Under the pieces are notes generated by a model, which made no database searches, had not been told where the DNA came from, and saw only the letters and a program-made list of their open reading frames with translations. From assembly GCF_036327775.1 (NCBI RefSeq), contig NZ_CP109598.1:5034001-5098000 (forward strand): a stretch of 64,000 nt of DNA, read 5' to 3'. This document shows positions 52,204 through 60,751 of this stretch, in pieces (within the stretch, counting starts at the first letter, position 1; every line of letters starts with the position of its first letter). Origin of the DNA: Streptomyces sp. NBC_01498 (GTDB taxonomy: Bacteria; Actinomycetota; Actinomycetes; Streptomycetales; Streptomycetaceae). The translations under genes and the position numbers were made by a program.

Positions 52204-53049
52204 ATGTCCCGCCATGTCGCGATCGTCACCGATTCAACGGCCTACCTGCCGCCCCAGGCGATGGAACGCCATGGCATCACCGCGGTCCCGCTGACCGTGG
52301 TTCTCGGCGACCGGGCCCTCGAAGAGGGCACCGAGATCTCCGCCCGGTCGCTCGCCCTCGCGCTTCAGAAACGCCACTCGGTGACCACCTCCCGGCCGAG
52401 CCCCGAGGTCTTCGCCGCCGCCTACCGCGCGGCGGCCGACGCCGGGGCGACGGGCATCGTCTCGCTCCATCTGTCGGCGGAGTTCTCCGGGACGTACGAC
52501 GCGGCGGTCCTGGCCGCGCGGGACGCGCCGGTGCCGGTACGGGTGGTGGACACCGGGATGGTGGCGATGGCCCTCGGCTTCTGCGCGCTGGCGGCGGCGG
52601 AGACCGCCGAGGCGGACGGCACACTGGACGAGGCCGTGGCGGCGGCCGAGAAACGAGCGGCCGGGACGTACGCGTACTTCTACGTCGACACGCTGGACTA
52701 TCTGCGGCGCGGCGGCCGGATCGGGGCGGCGCAGGCGCTTTTCGGCTCGGCGCTCGCCGTGAAGCCCCTGCTCCAACTGGAGGGCGGCCGGATCGAGTTG
52801 CTGGAGAAGGTGCGTACGGCGTCGAAGGCGATCGCCCGGCTGGAGGAGATCGTCGCGCAGCGGGCGGGCAATGGCGGGGTCGACATCGCCGTGCACCATC
52901 TCGCGGCGCCCGAGAAGGCCGCCGCGCTCGCCGACCGGCTGCGGGAACGGGTGCCGGGCCTCGGCGAGTTGCACGTCAGCGAGGTCGGCGCGGTGATCGG
53001 GGCACACACCGGTCCCGGGTTGCTGGGGGCCGTGGTCTCACCGCGTTGA
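52204..53049 (+). CDS. DegV-family fatty-acid-binding protein
   Basis: 281 residues from ATG 52204. The DegV start 'HVAIVTDSTAYLPPQAMERH' and the family's fatty-acid contact region 'TSRPSPEVFAAAYRAAADAGA' are clear. The C-terminal domain includes 'LRRGGRIGAAQALFGSALAVKPLLQLEGG'. DegV/FakB proteins hold a fatty acid for phosphorylation by FakA; no kinase gene lies nearby. A leaderless-type TAACCT box lies 7 nt before the ATG, so the reading extending to 52051 is rejected. Confidence 0.92.
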   Translation: MSRHVAIVTDSTAYLPPQAMERHGITAVPLTVVLGDRALEEGTEISARSLALALQKRHSVTTSRPSPEVFAAAYRAAADAGATGIVSLHLSAEFSGTYDAAVLAARDAPVPVRVVDTGMVAMALGFCALAAAETAEADGTLDEAVAAAEKRAAGTYAYFYVDTLDYLRRGGRIGAAQALFGSALAVKPLLQLEGGRIELLEKVRTASKAIARLEEIVAQRAGNGGVDIAVHHLAAPEKAAALADRLRERVPGLGELHVSEVGAVIGAHTGPGLLGAVVSPR

Positions 53050-53172
53050 ACCGGGTCCTGAGGTCGCGCTCGCTCCATCCGGACGCCGCCTGATCCCGTC
53101 GCGCTGAGGCGGTCGGGTTTCACGCCGCGTTGATGTGGGCCGGGGGCGGAATCCCTCGTTCGGGTGGCCGAG

Positions 53173-53199
53173 TTATGCACAACTGGTGAGTTGTCCACA
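53173..53199 (+). promoter_or_regulatory. Pair of DnaA-box-like sequences with a central inverted repeat
   Basis: TTATGCACA (53173-53181) is one base from the E. coli DnaA box, and TTGTCCACA (53191-53199) is the preferred streptomycete form. Between them ACAACT-GGTG-AGTTGT is a perfect 6-bp inverted repeat (53179-53194). They lie about 50 nt upstream of the comEA start. Confidence 0.65.
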
Positions 53200-53250
53200 G
53201 AAATTCGGCCTCGTCGGCGGGATGCGGCAGACCTGCCTACCGTCTGGTGC

Positions 53251-54465
53251 ATGACTTCTCGATCACACTCAGTGACCAGCGGCCCCGGTCGCGCATCGAC
53301 ATCCGGCGGCCGGGCGCGCGGCGCCCGCAACGGCCGCTTCCCGTCTCTGTCCCGCGCGCGCCACGGACGTGCGGGTACGACACCCGTGCGGCCGTCCGCG
53401 CGCCCACCCGCGGGCCCGGCCTCTTCCTCAGCCACGGCCCCGTCGGTGACGACGGTGTCGCGTCGCCGTGCCGAGGCCCTGTTTCCGGTGGGGTCGAGCG
53501 CCGGACCCCCCGTGGGGCGGGGAACGGTGGGGACCGCCGACGCCGACGCCGCCCGGGTGGCGGCCGTGGGCGGCCCGGCGCCGGCGCCAACTCCCGTCCG
53601 GGGAGCGGACGATGACACCGACACCGACACCGACACCGGTGTTCCTTCAGGCCCGCGACGGGGACTGTTGCCGGAGGGCGCGGGCGCGGGGGACCGCCCG
53701 GAGGCGGGAGAACCGGGGGGCGGGCGACGGGAGCGGGTATGGCTGGCTCTCCGCGAGCGCTTGCCGCTCTGGGTGCAGGTCAGATGCGGGCTTGAGCCGA
53801 AGACCCTGGCCGCGCTGGTGGTGGTGCTGCTCGTGGCCGTCGTGCTGGCGGTCCAGCACTTCTGGTCCGGTCGGCCGCAGCCGGTGAGCGCTCCGGAGAC
53901 GGTCCGCGAAGAGGTGGCGGTGACGGGGGCGGCGCGCGAGCCCGCACCGTCGCCCGGAGTGGCGCCGCCGGCTTCCGTCGCGGTGCCCGCGCCCGCCGTG
54001 TCGCCCGCCGGGCGGGTGGTGGTCGATGTCAGCGGCACGGTACGCAGCCCCGGCGTCCACCGGCTGCCCCTCGGGTCACGGGTCGCCGACGCGCTGCGGG
54101 CCGCCGGCGGCGTCGAACCGGGCACCGATCTGACCGGACTCAACCGGGCGCGCGTTCTGGTGGACGGCGAACAGGTGGTCGTGGGCGGTCCCGCACCACC
54201 GGTGCCGGGCACGGGAATCGCGCCCGGCGGAAGCTCGGCCGGGCCGGGCGCCGGGGGCGCGGCGGGGGACGGGGCACCGGTGAGTCTCAGCACGGCCACC
54301 GTCGAACAGCTCGACACCCTGCCCGGTGTCGGCCCGGTACTCGCGCGCCACATCGTGGACTACCGCACCCGCCACGGCGGGTTCAGGTCCGTCGGCGAAC
54401 TGCGCGAGGTGAACGGGATCGGTGAGCGCCGGTTCGCCGACATCGAGCCACGTGTACGGCCATGA
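53251..54465 (+). CDS. comEA: ComEA-family helix-hairpin-helix DNA-binding protein
   Basis: 404 residues from ATG 53251. The N-terminal ~170 residues are disordered and basic, then a transmembrane helix at about 189-208 ('LAALVVVLLVAVVLAVQHF'). An SLBB-type domain (about 250-310) contains 'VVVDVSGTVRSPGVHRLP'. The C-terminal helix-hairpin-helix pair (about 340-400) contains 'LSTATVEQLDTLPGVGPVLA' and 'REVNGIGERRFADIEP'. ComEA binds incoming DNA at the outer face of the membrane and hands it to ComEC, whose gene overlaps the stop (ATGA). TACCGT lies 7 nt before the ATG, so a leaderless transcript is likely. Confidence 0.9.
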   Translation: MTSRSHSVTSGPGRASTSGGRARGARNGRFPSLSRARHGRAGTTPVRPSARPPAGPASSSATAPSVTTVSRRRAEALFPVGSSAGPPVGRGTVGTADADAARVAAVGGPAPAPTPVRGADDDTDTDTDTGVPSGPRRGLLPEGAGAGDRPEAGEPGGGRRERVWLALRERLPLWVQVRCGLEPKTLAALVVVLLVAVVLAVQHFWSGRPQPVSAPETVREEVAVTGAAREPAPSPGVAPPASVAVPAPAVSPAGRVVVDVSGTVRSPGVHRLPLGSRVADALRAAGGVEPGTDLTGLNRARVLVDGEQVVVGGPAPPVPGTGIAPGGSSAGPGAGGAAGDGAPVSLSTATVEQLDTLPGVGPVLARHIVDYRTRHGGFRSVGELREVNGIGERRFADIEPRVRP

Positions 54466-57125
54466 GCCGCGCGGTCACGAATCGCCCCGTCCCGAACAAT
54501 CCGGTTCCGAACCTCCCGGTCACGAATCACCCGGTTCCGAATGGCCCGGCGACGAACCGCCGGGCCGTGGCCCGCGCCGCTGTCCACGCAGCGTCCGGGC
54601 ATCGGCTGGGCGCCTCGGCGCCCTATCAGGAGGGTCCGGCCGATCTGCGGCTCGTTCCGCCCGCGTTGGCGGCCTGGGGCGCCGCGGCGGTGGCGACAGG
54701 TGTGCCGGGGAGCTGGATCGCCGCCTTCGTGGCGGCCGGGCTCGCCGGGGCGGGTGTGCTCCTCGTGCGGGCCGTTCTCGCGGCGCCGCAGTCGCCGCAT
54801 TCGCCACAGGAACCGGAACCGGCGTCGGAGCCGGGACCGGGACCGGAACCGGCTTCAGGATGGGGCAGTTGGTGGCGCGGGGTGAACGGGGTCGCCCTGG
54901 CCGCCGTGCTGCTCTGCGCCGTCGCCGGGGCGGGGTCCGCGTGGCTGCACGACGCGGACCGGCGCCTGGGCCCGGTGCCCGCGCTGGCGGAGCGGTACGC
55001 CCGCGTCACGGTGGACCTGACGGTCACCTCCGACCCGCGCCCCATCCCGCCACGGGTCCACGGCGACCGGCTGACATCGGCGGGCCTGCTCCTGAACGCC
55101 GACCTCACCCGTGTGTCGGCCGGTGACGGAGCCGCCACCACCGTCCGTACGCCGGTGCTGGTCATCACCCGGGCGGGAAAGGGAACCGCCGCGTGGCAGC
55201 GGCTGCTGCCGTCGACCGGGCTCCGGCTGACGGGACGGCTCACCCCGCCCATCGAGGGGGACGTGCGGTTCGCGGCGCTGCTCAAGGTGGAGGGCGCCGG
55301 GCCGCCGGAGGTCGTACGCCCGCCGACCGGCCCGCAACGCACCGCCGGACATCTGCGCGCCGGGCTGCGGGAGGCGACCGAAGGACTCCCGCCCGACGCC
55401 CGCGCCCTGCTGCCCGGACTGGTCGTCGGCGACACCTCCCGGATCTCGCCCGAACTGGCCGAAGCGTTCACGGCGACCGATTTGACTCATTTGCTGGCGG
55501 TTTCCGGCAGCAACCTGACGATCGTGCTCGCCCTGCTCATCGGGCCGGCGGGACTCGCGCTGCGGGCGGAGCGGCGCGGGCTGGCTCCACGCCTGGGGCT
55601 CTCGTTGCGTACGACCGCCCTGTGCGGCGGGGCGCTCACCCTCGCCTTCGTGGTGGTCTGCCGCCCGGATCCCAGTGTGCTGCGGGCGGCGGCCTGCGGA
55701 CTGATCACCCTGCTCGCCATCGGCACCGGCCGGCGCCGTTCGCTGATCCCGGCACTGGCCGCCGCCGTTCTGCTGCTCGTGCTCTGGAACCCCGCCCTGG
55801 CACGCACCTTCGGCTTCGTCCTGTCCGTGCTCGCCACGGGCGCCCTGCTGACCGTCGCCCCCCGCTGGAGCGAGGCGATGCAACGGCGCGGGATGCCGCC
55901 CCGGCTCGCCGAGGTGCTGGCGGCTGCGGCTGCCGCGCAGGCGGTCTGCGCACCCGTGGTGGCGGTGTTCGCCGCCCGCGTCAGCCTCGTCGCGATCCCG
56001 TGCAACCTGTTCGCCGAACTGGCGGTGGCCCCGGCCACGGTGCTCGGCTTCGCGGCGCTCGCCGCGGCCCCGGTCGCGATGCCCGTGGCCGAACTCCTGG
56101 CCCGGTGCGCGGGCTGGCCCGTCGGATGGATCGCCTCGGTCGCCCGTACCGGCGCGGCGCTGCCCGGGGCGGAGATCGAGTGGCCCGACGGGTGGCGGGG
56201 CGGGGCGCTGCTGGCCGTCGTCACCCTCGTCGTGGTGTACGCGGTGCGGCGGCTGTACGGCAGCCCCTGGGTGGCAGCCGGCTGCGCGGTGCTCCTGCTG
56301 CTGGCCGTCGTACGCCCGGCCCCGCTCACCCGCGTGGTCACCGGCTGGCCGCCACCGGACTGGGCCGTGGCGATGTGTGACGTCGGCCAGGGCGACACGC
56401 TCGTCCTCGCGGCCGGCGAGGGCGCCGGGGTGGTGGTGGACGCCGGCCCCGACCCCCGGCTGGCCGACCGCTGTCTGCGGGACCTCGGGATCACCCGCGT
56501 ACCGCTGCTCGTGGTCAGCCACTTCCACGCCGACCATGTCGGCGGACTGTCCGGGGTGCTGCGGGGCCGGGAGGTCGGGGCCATCCAGACGACGACGCTT
56601 GAGGAGCCGTGGGAGCAGAGCGAGTTCGTGCGGCGTACGGCACGGGCCGCGCGGGTTCCGCTGGTGCGCGCGGTGCCCGGGGAGCGGCGCCGGGTCGGGC
56701 GGCTCGACTGGCGGGTGCTCTGGCCGAGGGCCGGGCCGGTGCCGGTCGCGGGCGGTCCGAACGACGCGAGCGTCACGCTGTTGGTCCGTACGGCGGGCGG
56801 TCCGACGCTGCTGCTGCTCGGTGACCTCGAACCGCCCGCCCAGCGCGGCCTGTTCCGCGAGCACCCGGCGCTGCCGCCGGTGGACGTGCTGAAGGTCGCG
56901 CACCACGGCTCGGCCTTCCAGGACCCCGCCCTGCTGCGCGCGGTGCGGCCCCGGCTGGCCCTGATCTCCTGCGGCCGGGACAACCTGTACGGCCATCCCG
57001 CGCCGCGCACGGTCCGCGCGCTGCGCGCCGGGGGAGCGGTGGTGATACGCACCGACAAGGACGGCGCCGTCGCCGTGGCGGGAGCCGGGGCCGGGCTGCG
57101 GGCCGTGCCGCGCGGACCCGACTGA
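54462..57125 (+). CDS. comEC: ComEC/Rec2-family DNA uptake protein
   Basis: 887 residues. The first ~35 are a degenerate V-P-N repeat. Transmembrane helices follow, with an extracellular OB-like N-terminal domain at about 160-280 and the competence channel domain with 'HLLAVSGSNLTIVLALLIG'. The C-terminal metallo-beta-lactamase domain begins 'CDVGQGDTLVLAA' and has the metal motif H-x-H-x-DH in 'VSHFHADHVGG', a likely nuclease. Start ATG 54462 overlaps the comEA stop. Streptomycetes are not known for natural transformation; the pair is nevertheless intact. Other ComE/pilus genes are not in this window. Confidence 0.93.
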   Translation: MSRAVTNRPVPNNPVPNLPVTNHPVPNGPATNRRAVARAAVHAASGHRLGASAPYQEGPADLRLVPPALAAWGAAAVATGVPGSWIAAFVAAGLAGAGVLLVRAVLAAPQSPHSPQEPEPASEPGPGPEPASGWGSWWRGVNGVALAAVLLCAVAGAGSAWLHDADRRLGPVPALAERYARVTVDLTVTSDPRPIPPRVHGDRLTSAGLLLNADLTRVSAGDGAATTVRTPVLVITRAGKGTAAWQRLLPSTGLRLTGRLTPPIEGDVRFAALLKVEGAGPPEVVRPPTGPQRTAGHLRAGLREATEGLPPDARALLPGLVVGDTSRISPELAEAFTATDLTHLLAVSGSNLTIVLALLIGPAGLALRAERRGLAPRLGLSLRTTALCGGALTLAFVVVCRPDPSVLRAAACGLITLLAIGTGRRRSLIPALAAAVLLLVLWNPALARTFGFVLSVLATGALLTVAPRWSEAMQRRGMPPRLAEVLAAAAAAQAVCAPVVAVFAARVSLVAIPCNLFAELAVAPATVLGFAALAAAPVAMPVAELLARCAGWPVGWIASVARTGAALPGAEIEWPDGWRGGALLAVVTLVVVYAVRRLYGSPWVAAGCAVLLLLAVVRPAPLTRVVTGWPPPDWAVAMCDVGQGDTLVLAAGEGAGVVVDAGPDPRLADRCLRDLGITRVPLLVVSHFHADHVGGLSGVLRGREVGAIQTTTLEEPWEQSEFVRRTARAARVPLVRAVPGERRRVGRLDWRVLWPRAGPVPVAGGPNDASVTLLVRTAGGPTLLLLGDLEPPAQRGLFREHPALPPVDVLKVAHHGSAFQDPALLRAVRPRLALISCGRDNLYGHPAPRTVRALRAGGAVVIRTDKDGAVAVAGAGAGLRAVPRGPD
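54475..54565 (+). repeat. Degenerate ~15/30-bp repeats in the comEC 5' end
   Basis: CCGGTTCCGAA recurs at 54501-54511 and 54531-54541, with related CCCGTCCCGAA and CCCGGTCACGAA units between, encoding the P-V-P-N/P-V-T-N repeat at the ComEC N-terminus. Confidence 0.7.
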
Positions 57126-57133
57126 CCGAGGAC

Positions 57134-57174
57134 GGGGGACCGAGGACGGGGGACGGGGGGACGGGGGACGGGGG
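57134..57174 (+). other. G-run cluster with quadruplex potential
   Basis: Five runs of 5-6 G (57134-57138, 57148-57152, 57155-57160, 57163-57167, 57170-57174) separated mostly by AC dinucleotides lie just after comEC on the coding strand. Short loops and long G-runs favour a stable G-quadruplex in the RNA or DNA. Confidence 0.75.
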
Positions 57175-57255
57175 AAACTGCCAACCGGAAACAGGGGGCG
57201 GGACGCGGGCGGGCGGTGCGTGGTGGCAGGGAGGGTGCCGGGCCAGACTGGGCCC

Positions 57256-58101
57256 ATGGACATGTCTCGGACCATCTCCGACTACCTGCGCCGGATCGGC
57301 GCCGACCGGCCCGCCGCACCGGACGCGGCGGCGCTGAGGGACCTTCAGGTACGCCACCTGCGGACCGTGCCGTTCGAGAACCTCTCCGTGCACCTCGCGG
57401 AGGAGATCGTCCTGGAGGAACGGGCACTGGTCGCCAAGGTCGTGGACCGGCGGAGAGGAGGCTTCTGCTACGAACTCAACGGCGCCTTCGCGGTGCTGCT
57501 GCGGGAACTCGGTTTCCGGGTGACGCTTCTCCAGGCCCGGGTGTTCACCTCGGACGGCCGACTGGGCATCCCGTACGACCACATGACGCTGCTGGTCGAG
57601 ACCCCGTCGCCGGACGGGGCGGGCGGCGACGGTGAGCGGTGGCTGGCGGATGTCGGCTTCGGGAGTCACAGCACCCACCCGCTGGCGTTCGACGAGCGCG
57701 GCGACCAGGAGGACCCGGCCGGGACGTTCCGGGTGGTGGAGGCCCCGGAGGGGGACCTCGATGTGCTGCGGGACGGAAAACCCCAGTTCCGGCTCGACCG
57801 ACGGCCGCGCGCCCTGGCCGACTTCGCCGCCGGAGCCTGGTACCACCGCACGTCGCCGGAGTCGCACTTCACCCGGTCCCTGGTCTGTTCCCGCAACACC
57901 CACGACGGCCGGATCACCCTCGGCGGCCACAGGCTGGTCACCACGGCGGACGGCGAGCGGCACGAGCGGGAGCTGACCGGGGACGCCGAGATCCTGGCCA
58001 CTTACCGGGAACGGTTCGGCCTGGTCCTGGACCGGGTCCCACGCGTCATGCCCCATCAGCGGAAGGAGGGAACCAACTGGACGTCCGGCACCTGCGGCTA
58101 G
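57256..58101 (+). CDS. Arylamine N-acetyltransferase
   Basis: 281 residues from ATG 57256 (ATG 57262 also possible). The Cys-His-Asp triad is readable: Cys in 'RRGGFCYELNGAF', His in 'PYDHMTLLV' and Asp in 'LADVGFGSH'. NATs transfer acetyl from acetyl-CoA to arylamines and hydrazines; in actinomycetes some relatives make amide bonds in natural products, but nothing around this gene suggests a cluster. A weak CAGACT box lies 6 nt before the ATG. Confidence 0.92.
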   Translation: MDMSRTISDYLRRIGADRPAAPDAAALRDLQVRHLRTVPFENLSVHLAEEIVLEERALVAKVVDRRRGGFCYELNGAFAVLLRELGFRVTLLQARVFTSDGRLGIPYDHMTLLVETPSPDGAGGDGERWLADVGFGSHSTHPLAFDERGDQEDPAGTFRVVEAPEGDLDVLRDGKPQFRLDRRPRALADFAAGAWYHRTSPESHFTRSLVCSRNTHDGRITLGGHRLVTTADGERHERELTGDAEILATYRERFGLVLDRVPRVMPHQRKEGTNWTSGTCG

Positions 58102-58182
58102 CCGACGCCCCGGCCCGAACCGCGCCCCGATCGGTCATGTCCGCCCGGCCCACACCGAGCCCCGGGCGGTCATGTCCGCGAA

Positions 58183-58231
58183 GCCCTGTCCGCCCGCGAT
58201 GCCCTGTCCGCCCGCGATGCCCTGTCCGGGG
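58183..58231 (+). repeat. 18-bp tandem repeat
   Basis: GCCCTGTCCGCCCGCGAT occurs at 58183-58200 and 58201-58218, with a partial third copy from 58219. It lies in the non-coding region after the N-acetyltransferase gene. Confidence 0.85.
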
Positions 58232-58340
58232 CGGCGACACCGGCACGCAGCGCCGCGCCCGCCGTGTTGCCCGGAGCCGTACGCGTACGCCCGCGACGAC
58301 CACGATCCGCCGCTGTGCGCCCGGCCGCATCGACGGGACA

Positions 58341-58640
58341 TCGGCCGTTCAATGCCGCCCGCGCTTCCGTCCGGCGCACGCGGCGCGCTTCCCCGAGGAC
58401 GCCGCTCGCAGTCCCGCCCGGCGGGCAGGAGGCGCGTGTCCGAAGGCACCGCCCGGACCGGCCCCGGCGAGCCGTGCCCGCTGCCCCGTCGGGCCGACGG
58501 ACCTCGGCCGTTCCACGTCGCCCGCGCTTCCGTTCGGCTCGCGCGACGGGCCTCCCCGAGGACGCCGCCCGCGGTCCCGCCCGGCCAGCAGGACACGCGT
58601 GTCCGAAGGCACCGCCCGGACCGGCCCCGGCGAGCCGTGG
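58341..58640 (+). repeat. Imperfect 163-bp tandem duplication
   Basis: Copy 1 (58341-58503) and copy 2 (58504-~58640) align at a constant offset of 163 bp. Both begin TCGGCCGTTC, and both contain the 20-mer CGTGTCCGAAGGCACCGCCC near their end. All frames are GC-biased and open; I do not call a gene here. Confidence 0.8.
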
Positions 58641-58652
58641 CCGCCGCCCCGG

Positions 58653-58913
58653 TCAGTCTTGGGACGCGGACGGCGCTTCCAGCCAGCCCTCGTACTCGGC
58701 GGCGAAGGCGTCCAGGGCCGCCGGGTCGAGCCGTGCCCCCGCGTCCTCCACCACGACCAGCCACTGGGCGTCCTCGGCGTCGTCCTCCCCGGCGAGGGCG
58801 TCCCGTACGAGCTCGGGCTCCTCCAACACCCCGAAGCGGTCGGCGAGTTCACCGGCCACCTCCTCGGCGGAGTCGCGGTCGGGCAGCACCAGGACATGTC
58901 GCGCATCGCTCAC
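58653..58913 (-). CDS. Small acidic hypothetical protein
   Basis: 86 residues from GTG 58911-58913. It begins 'SDARHVLVLPDRDSAEEVAG' and is strongly acidic ('DALAGEDDAEDAQWLVVVED'), ending 'YEGWLEAPSASQD'. A compact alpha/beta fold is likely. GAGAAT (58925-58920 on the minus strand) lies 6 nt before the GTG, a leaderless arrangement. It is divergent from holA and has no recognised family motif; the neighbourhood next to holA is conserved as far as I recall. Function unknown. Confidence 0.72.
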   Translation of the reverse strand: MSDARHVLVLPDRDSAEEVAGELADRFGVLEEPELVRDALAGEDDAEDAQWLVVVEDAGARLDPAALDAFAAEYEGWLEAPSASQD

Positions 58914-59019
58914 CCGGCCATTCTCCCGCACCCGCGCGCACCCGCCGTCGCCCGCCTGCGCACCCTCCCGTGCCGGGCCCGCCCGGCGCTGTCGGTGGCT
59001 CGTGCGATGCTGGACCGCG

Positions 59020-60006
59020 ATGGCCACCAGGAAGACTTCCCCCGACGATCCGCTCGCCCCGCTCACCCTCGCGCTGGGCCAGGAGGACCTGCTGCTGGAC
59101 CGCGCCGTCCAGCAGATCGTGGCGGCGGCCCGCGCGACCGACCCCGACACCGACGTGCGCGACCTGTCCTCCGACCAGCTCCAGCCGGGCACCCTCGCCG
59201 AGTTGACGAGCCCGTCGCTGTTCGCGGAGCGCAAGGTCGTCGTCGTACGGAACGCGCACGACCTGTCCGCCGAGACGATCAAGGACGTCAAGGCGTACCT
59301 CGACGCGCCCGCCGAGGAGATCACCCTCGTCCTGCTGCACGCCGGCGGCCCCAAGGGCAAGGCCCTGCTGGACGCGGCCCGCAAGGCCGGTGCCCGTGAG
59401 GTCTCCTGCGCGAAGACGACCAAGCCCGCCGAGCGGCTCACCTTCGTCCGCTCGGAGTTCCGCGCGCTGGGCCGCTCCGCCACCCCCGAGGCGTGCCAGG
59501 CGCTGGTCGACTCGATCGGCAGCGACCTGCGCGAGCTGGCGAGCGCGGTGTCCCAGCTCGCCGCCGACGTCGAGGGCGCCATCGACGACGCGGTCGTCGC
59601 CCGCTACTACACGGGCCGCGCCGAGGCGTCCAGCTTCACCGTCGCCGACCGGGCGGTGGAGGGCCGCGCCGCCGAGGCGCTCGAAGCGCTGCGCTGGTCG
59701 CTGTCGACCGGTGTCGCGCCCGTACTGATCACCAGCGCCCTCGCCCAGGGCGTGCGCGCCATCGGCAAACTGTCGTCGGCGCGCGGCGGCCGGCCCGCCG
59801 ACCTCGCCCGGGAACTGGGCATGCCGCCGTGGAAGATCGACCGGGTGCGCCAGCAGATGCGCGGCTGGACCCCGGACGGGGTCGCCACCGCGCTGATCGC
59901 GGTCGCGGCGGCCGACGAGGGTGTCAAGGGCGGCGGCGCCGACCCCGAGTACGCGCTGGAGAAGGCCGTCGTCGCGATCGCCCGCGCGGCCCGCGCCGGC
60001 CGCTGA
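59020..60006 (+). CDS. holA: DNA polymerase III subunit delta
   Basis: 328 residues from ATG 59020. This clamp-loader subunit opens the sliding clamp. The N-terminal part 'PLTLALGQEDLLLDRAVQQI' and 'SPSLFAERKVVVVRNAHDLS' match HolA. 'LRELASAVSQLAADVEGAI', then 'SSFTVADRAVEGRAAEALEA' and 'VLITSALAQGVRAIGKL', cover the helical lid and collar domains. The Walker motif is degenerate, as usual for delta. A far longer in-frame reading from 58264 crosses the tandem repeats and is rejected. A perfect 17-bp terminator follows. Confidence 0.93.
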   Translation: MATRKTSPDDPLAPLTLALGQEDLLLDRAVQQIVAAARATDPDTDVRDLSSDQLQPGTLAELTSPSLFAERKVVVVRNAHDLSAETIKDVKAYLDAPAEEITLVLLHAGGPKGKALLDAARKAGAREVSCAKTTKPAERLTFVRSEFRALGRSATPEACQALVDSIGSDLRELASAVSQLAADVEGAIDDAVVARYYTGRAEASSFTVADRAVEGRAAEALEALRWSLSTGVAPVLITSALAQGVRAIGKLSSARGGRPADLARELGMPPWKIDRVRQQMRGWTPDGVATALIAVAAADEGVKGGGADPEYALEKAVVAIARAARAGR

Positions 60007-60055
60007 CCCCGGCCGCTGACCTCCCGCCGCTGACCGCCGGGCGGAGAACCCGCAT

Positions 60056-60092
60056 GCCGAAGGCCCCGGTACGCCGTACCGGGGCCTTCGGC
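60056..60092 (+). terminator. Terminator of holA
   Basis: A perfect 17-bp inverted repeat (60056-60072 with 60076-60092) with a 3-nt loop lies 50 nt after the stop. It may also stop rpsT transcripts arriving from the other side. Confidence 0.88.
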
Positions 60093-60250
60093 GTCAAACC
60101 TGGTGTGGATCCGTACCCGCGTGGCGAACGCAGTCGCGTACGGATCCGAGGACGCCGGTCAGGAGCGGTAGAGAGGGCCCGCTGAGTCCGTACCGGCGAG
60201 GGGATCAAAATGGATCAAGAGTGAGCGAGAAGACACTCAGCCCTGTGGAG

Positions 60251-60295
60251 CAGCTCAGACCTGAACAGCTCGGTCCTGAACGACTCAGCCCTGAA
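60251..60295. repeat. Three 15-bp tandem repeats at the rpsT 3' end
   Basis: Units at 60251-60265, 60266-60280 and 60281-60295 follow C(A/G)(G/A)CTC(A/G)G(A/T/C)CCTGAA. The last one contains the rpsT stop codon. Confidence 0.75.
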
Positions 60296-60551
60296 GGGCG
60301 GCGACCTTGGACGCCAGCGCCGACTTCTTGTTGGCGGCGGCGTTCTTGTGGATGACGCCCTTCGACGCGGCCTTGTCGAGCTTGCGCGACGCCTCACGGA
60401 CGGCCACGCTCGCCGTCTCGACGTCGCCGGCGGCGACGGCCTCGCGGGCCTTGCGGATCGCGGTCTTGAGCGACGACTTGACCGCCTTGTTGCGCAGGCG
60501 CGCCTTCTCGTTGGTCTTGTTCCGCTTGATCTGGGACTTGATGTTCGCCAC
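60285..60551 (-). CDS. rpsT: 30S ribosomal protein S20
   Basis: 88 residues from GTG 60549-60551, preceded by AAAAGG. The sequence '[20 protein letters not shown]' and the rest, rich in Lys/Arg/Ala helices ('[19 protein letters not shown]', '[20 protein letters not shown]'), is the classic S20 pattern. It is divergent from lepA across a ~200-nt region that must hold both promoters. A longer start at 60614 adds atypical residues. Confidence 0.96.
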   Translation of the reverse strand: MANIKSQIKRNKTNEKARLRNKAVKSSLKTAIRKAREAVAAGDVETASVAVREASRKLDKAASKGVIHKNAAANKKSALASKVAALQG

Positions 60552-60751
60552 GAAATGCCTTTTCAGGTTCGATGATCTTCGAATGGGCGTCCGTGCCGAA
60601 ACGACAGCAGACACAGCGGCCCACGCTACCAGCCACCCTTCGAACGGCCCAAACCGGGCGCAGCCCCGTACCCGTGGGACGATGGAGCCTACGTATCGAT
60701 CCGATGTGACCCGAGACGAGACGCCGCGCGTCTCAAGAATCAGGACCCTGC

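Noticed and set aside
51875..52294. Small Val/Gly-rich open frames before degV
   Set aside because: No ribosome binding site or codon pattern, and they overlap the leaderless degV promoter.
58264..59019. 252-codon N-terminal extension of holA
   Set aside because: It runs across the 163-bp tandem duplication with Arg/Pro-rich sequence; HolA homology starts at ATG 59020.
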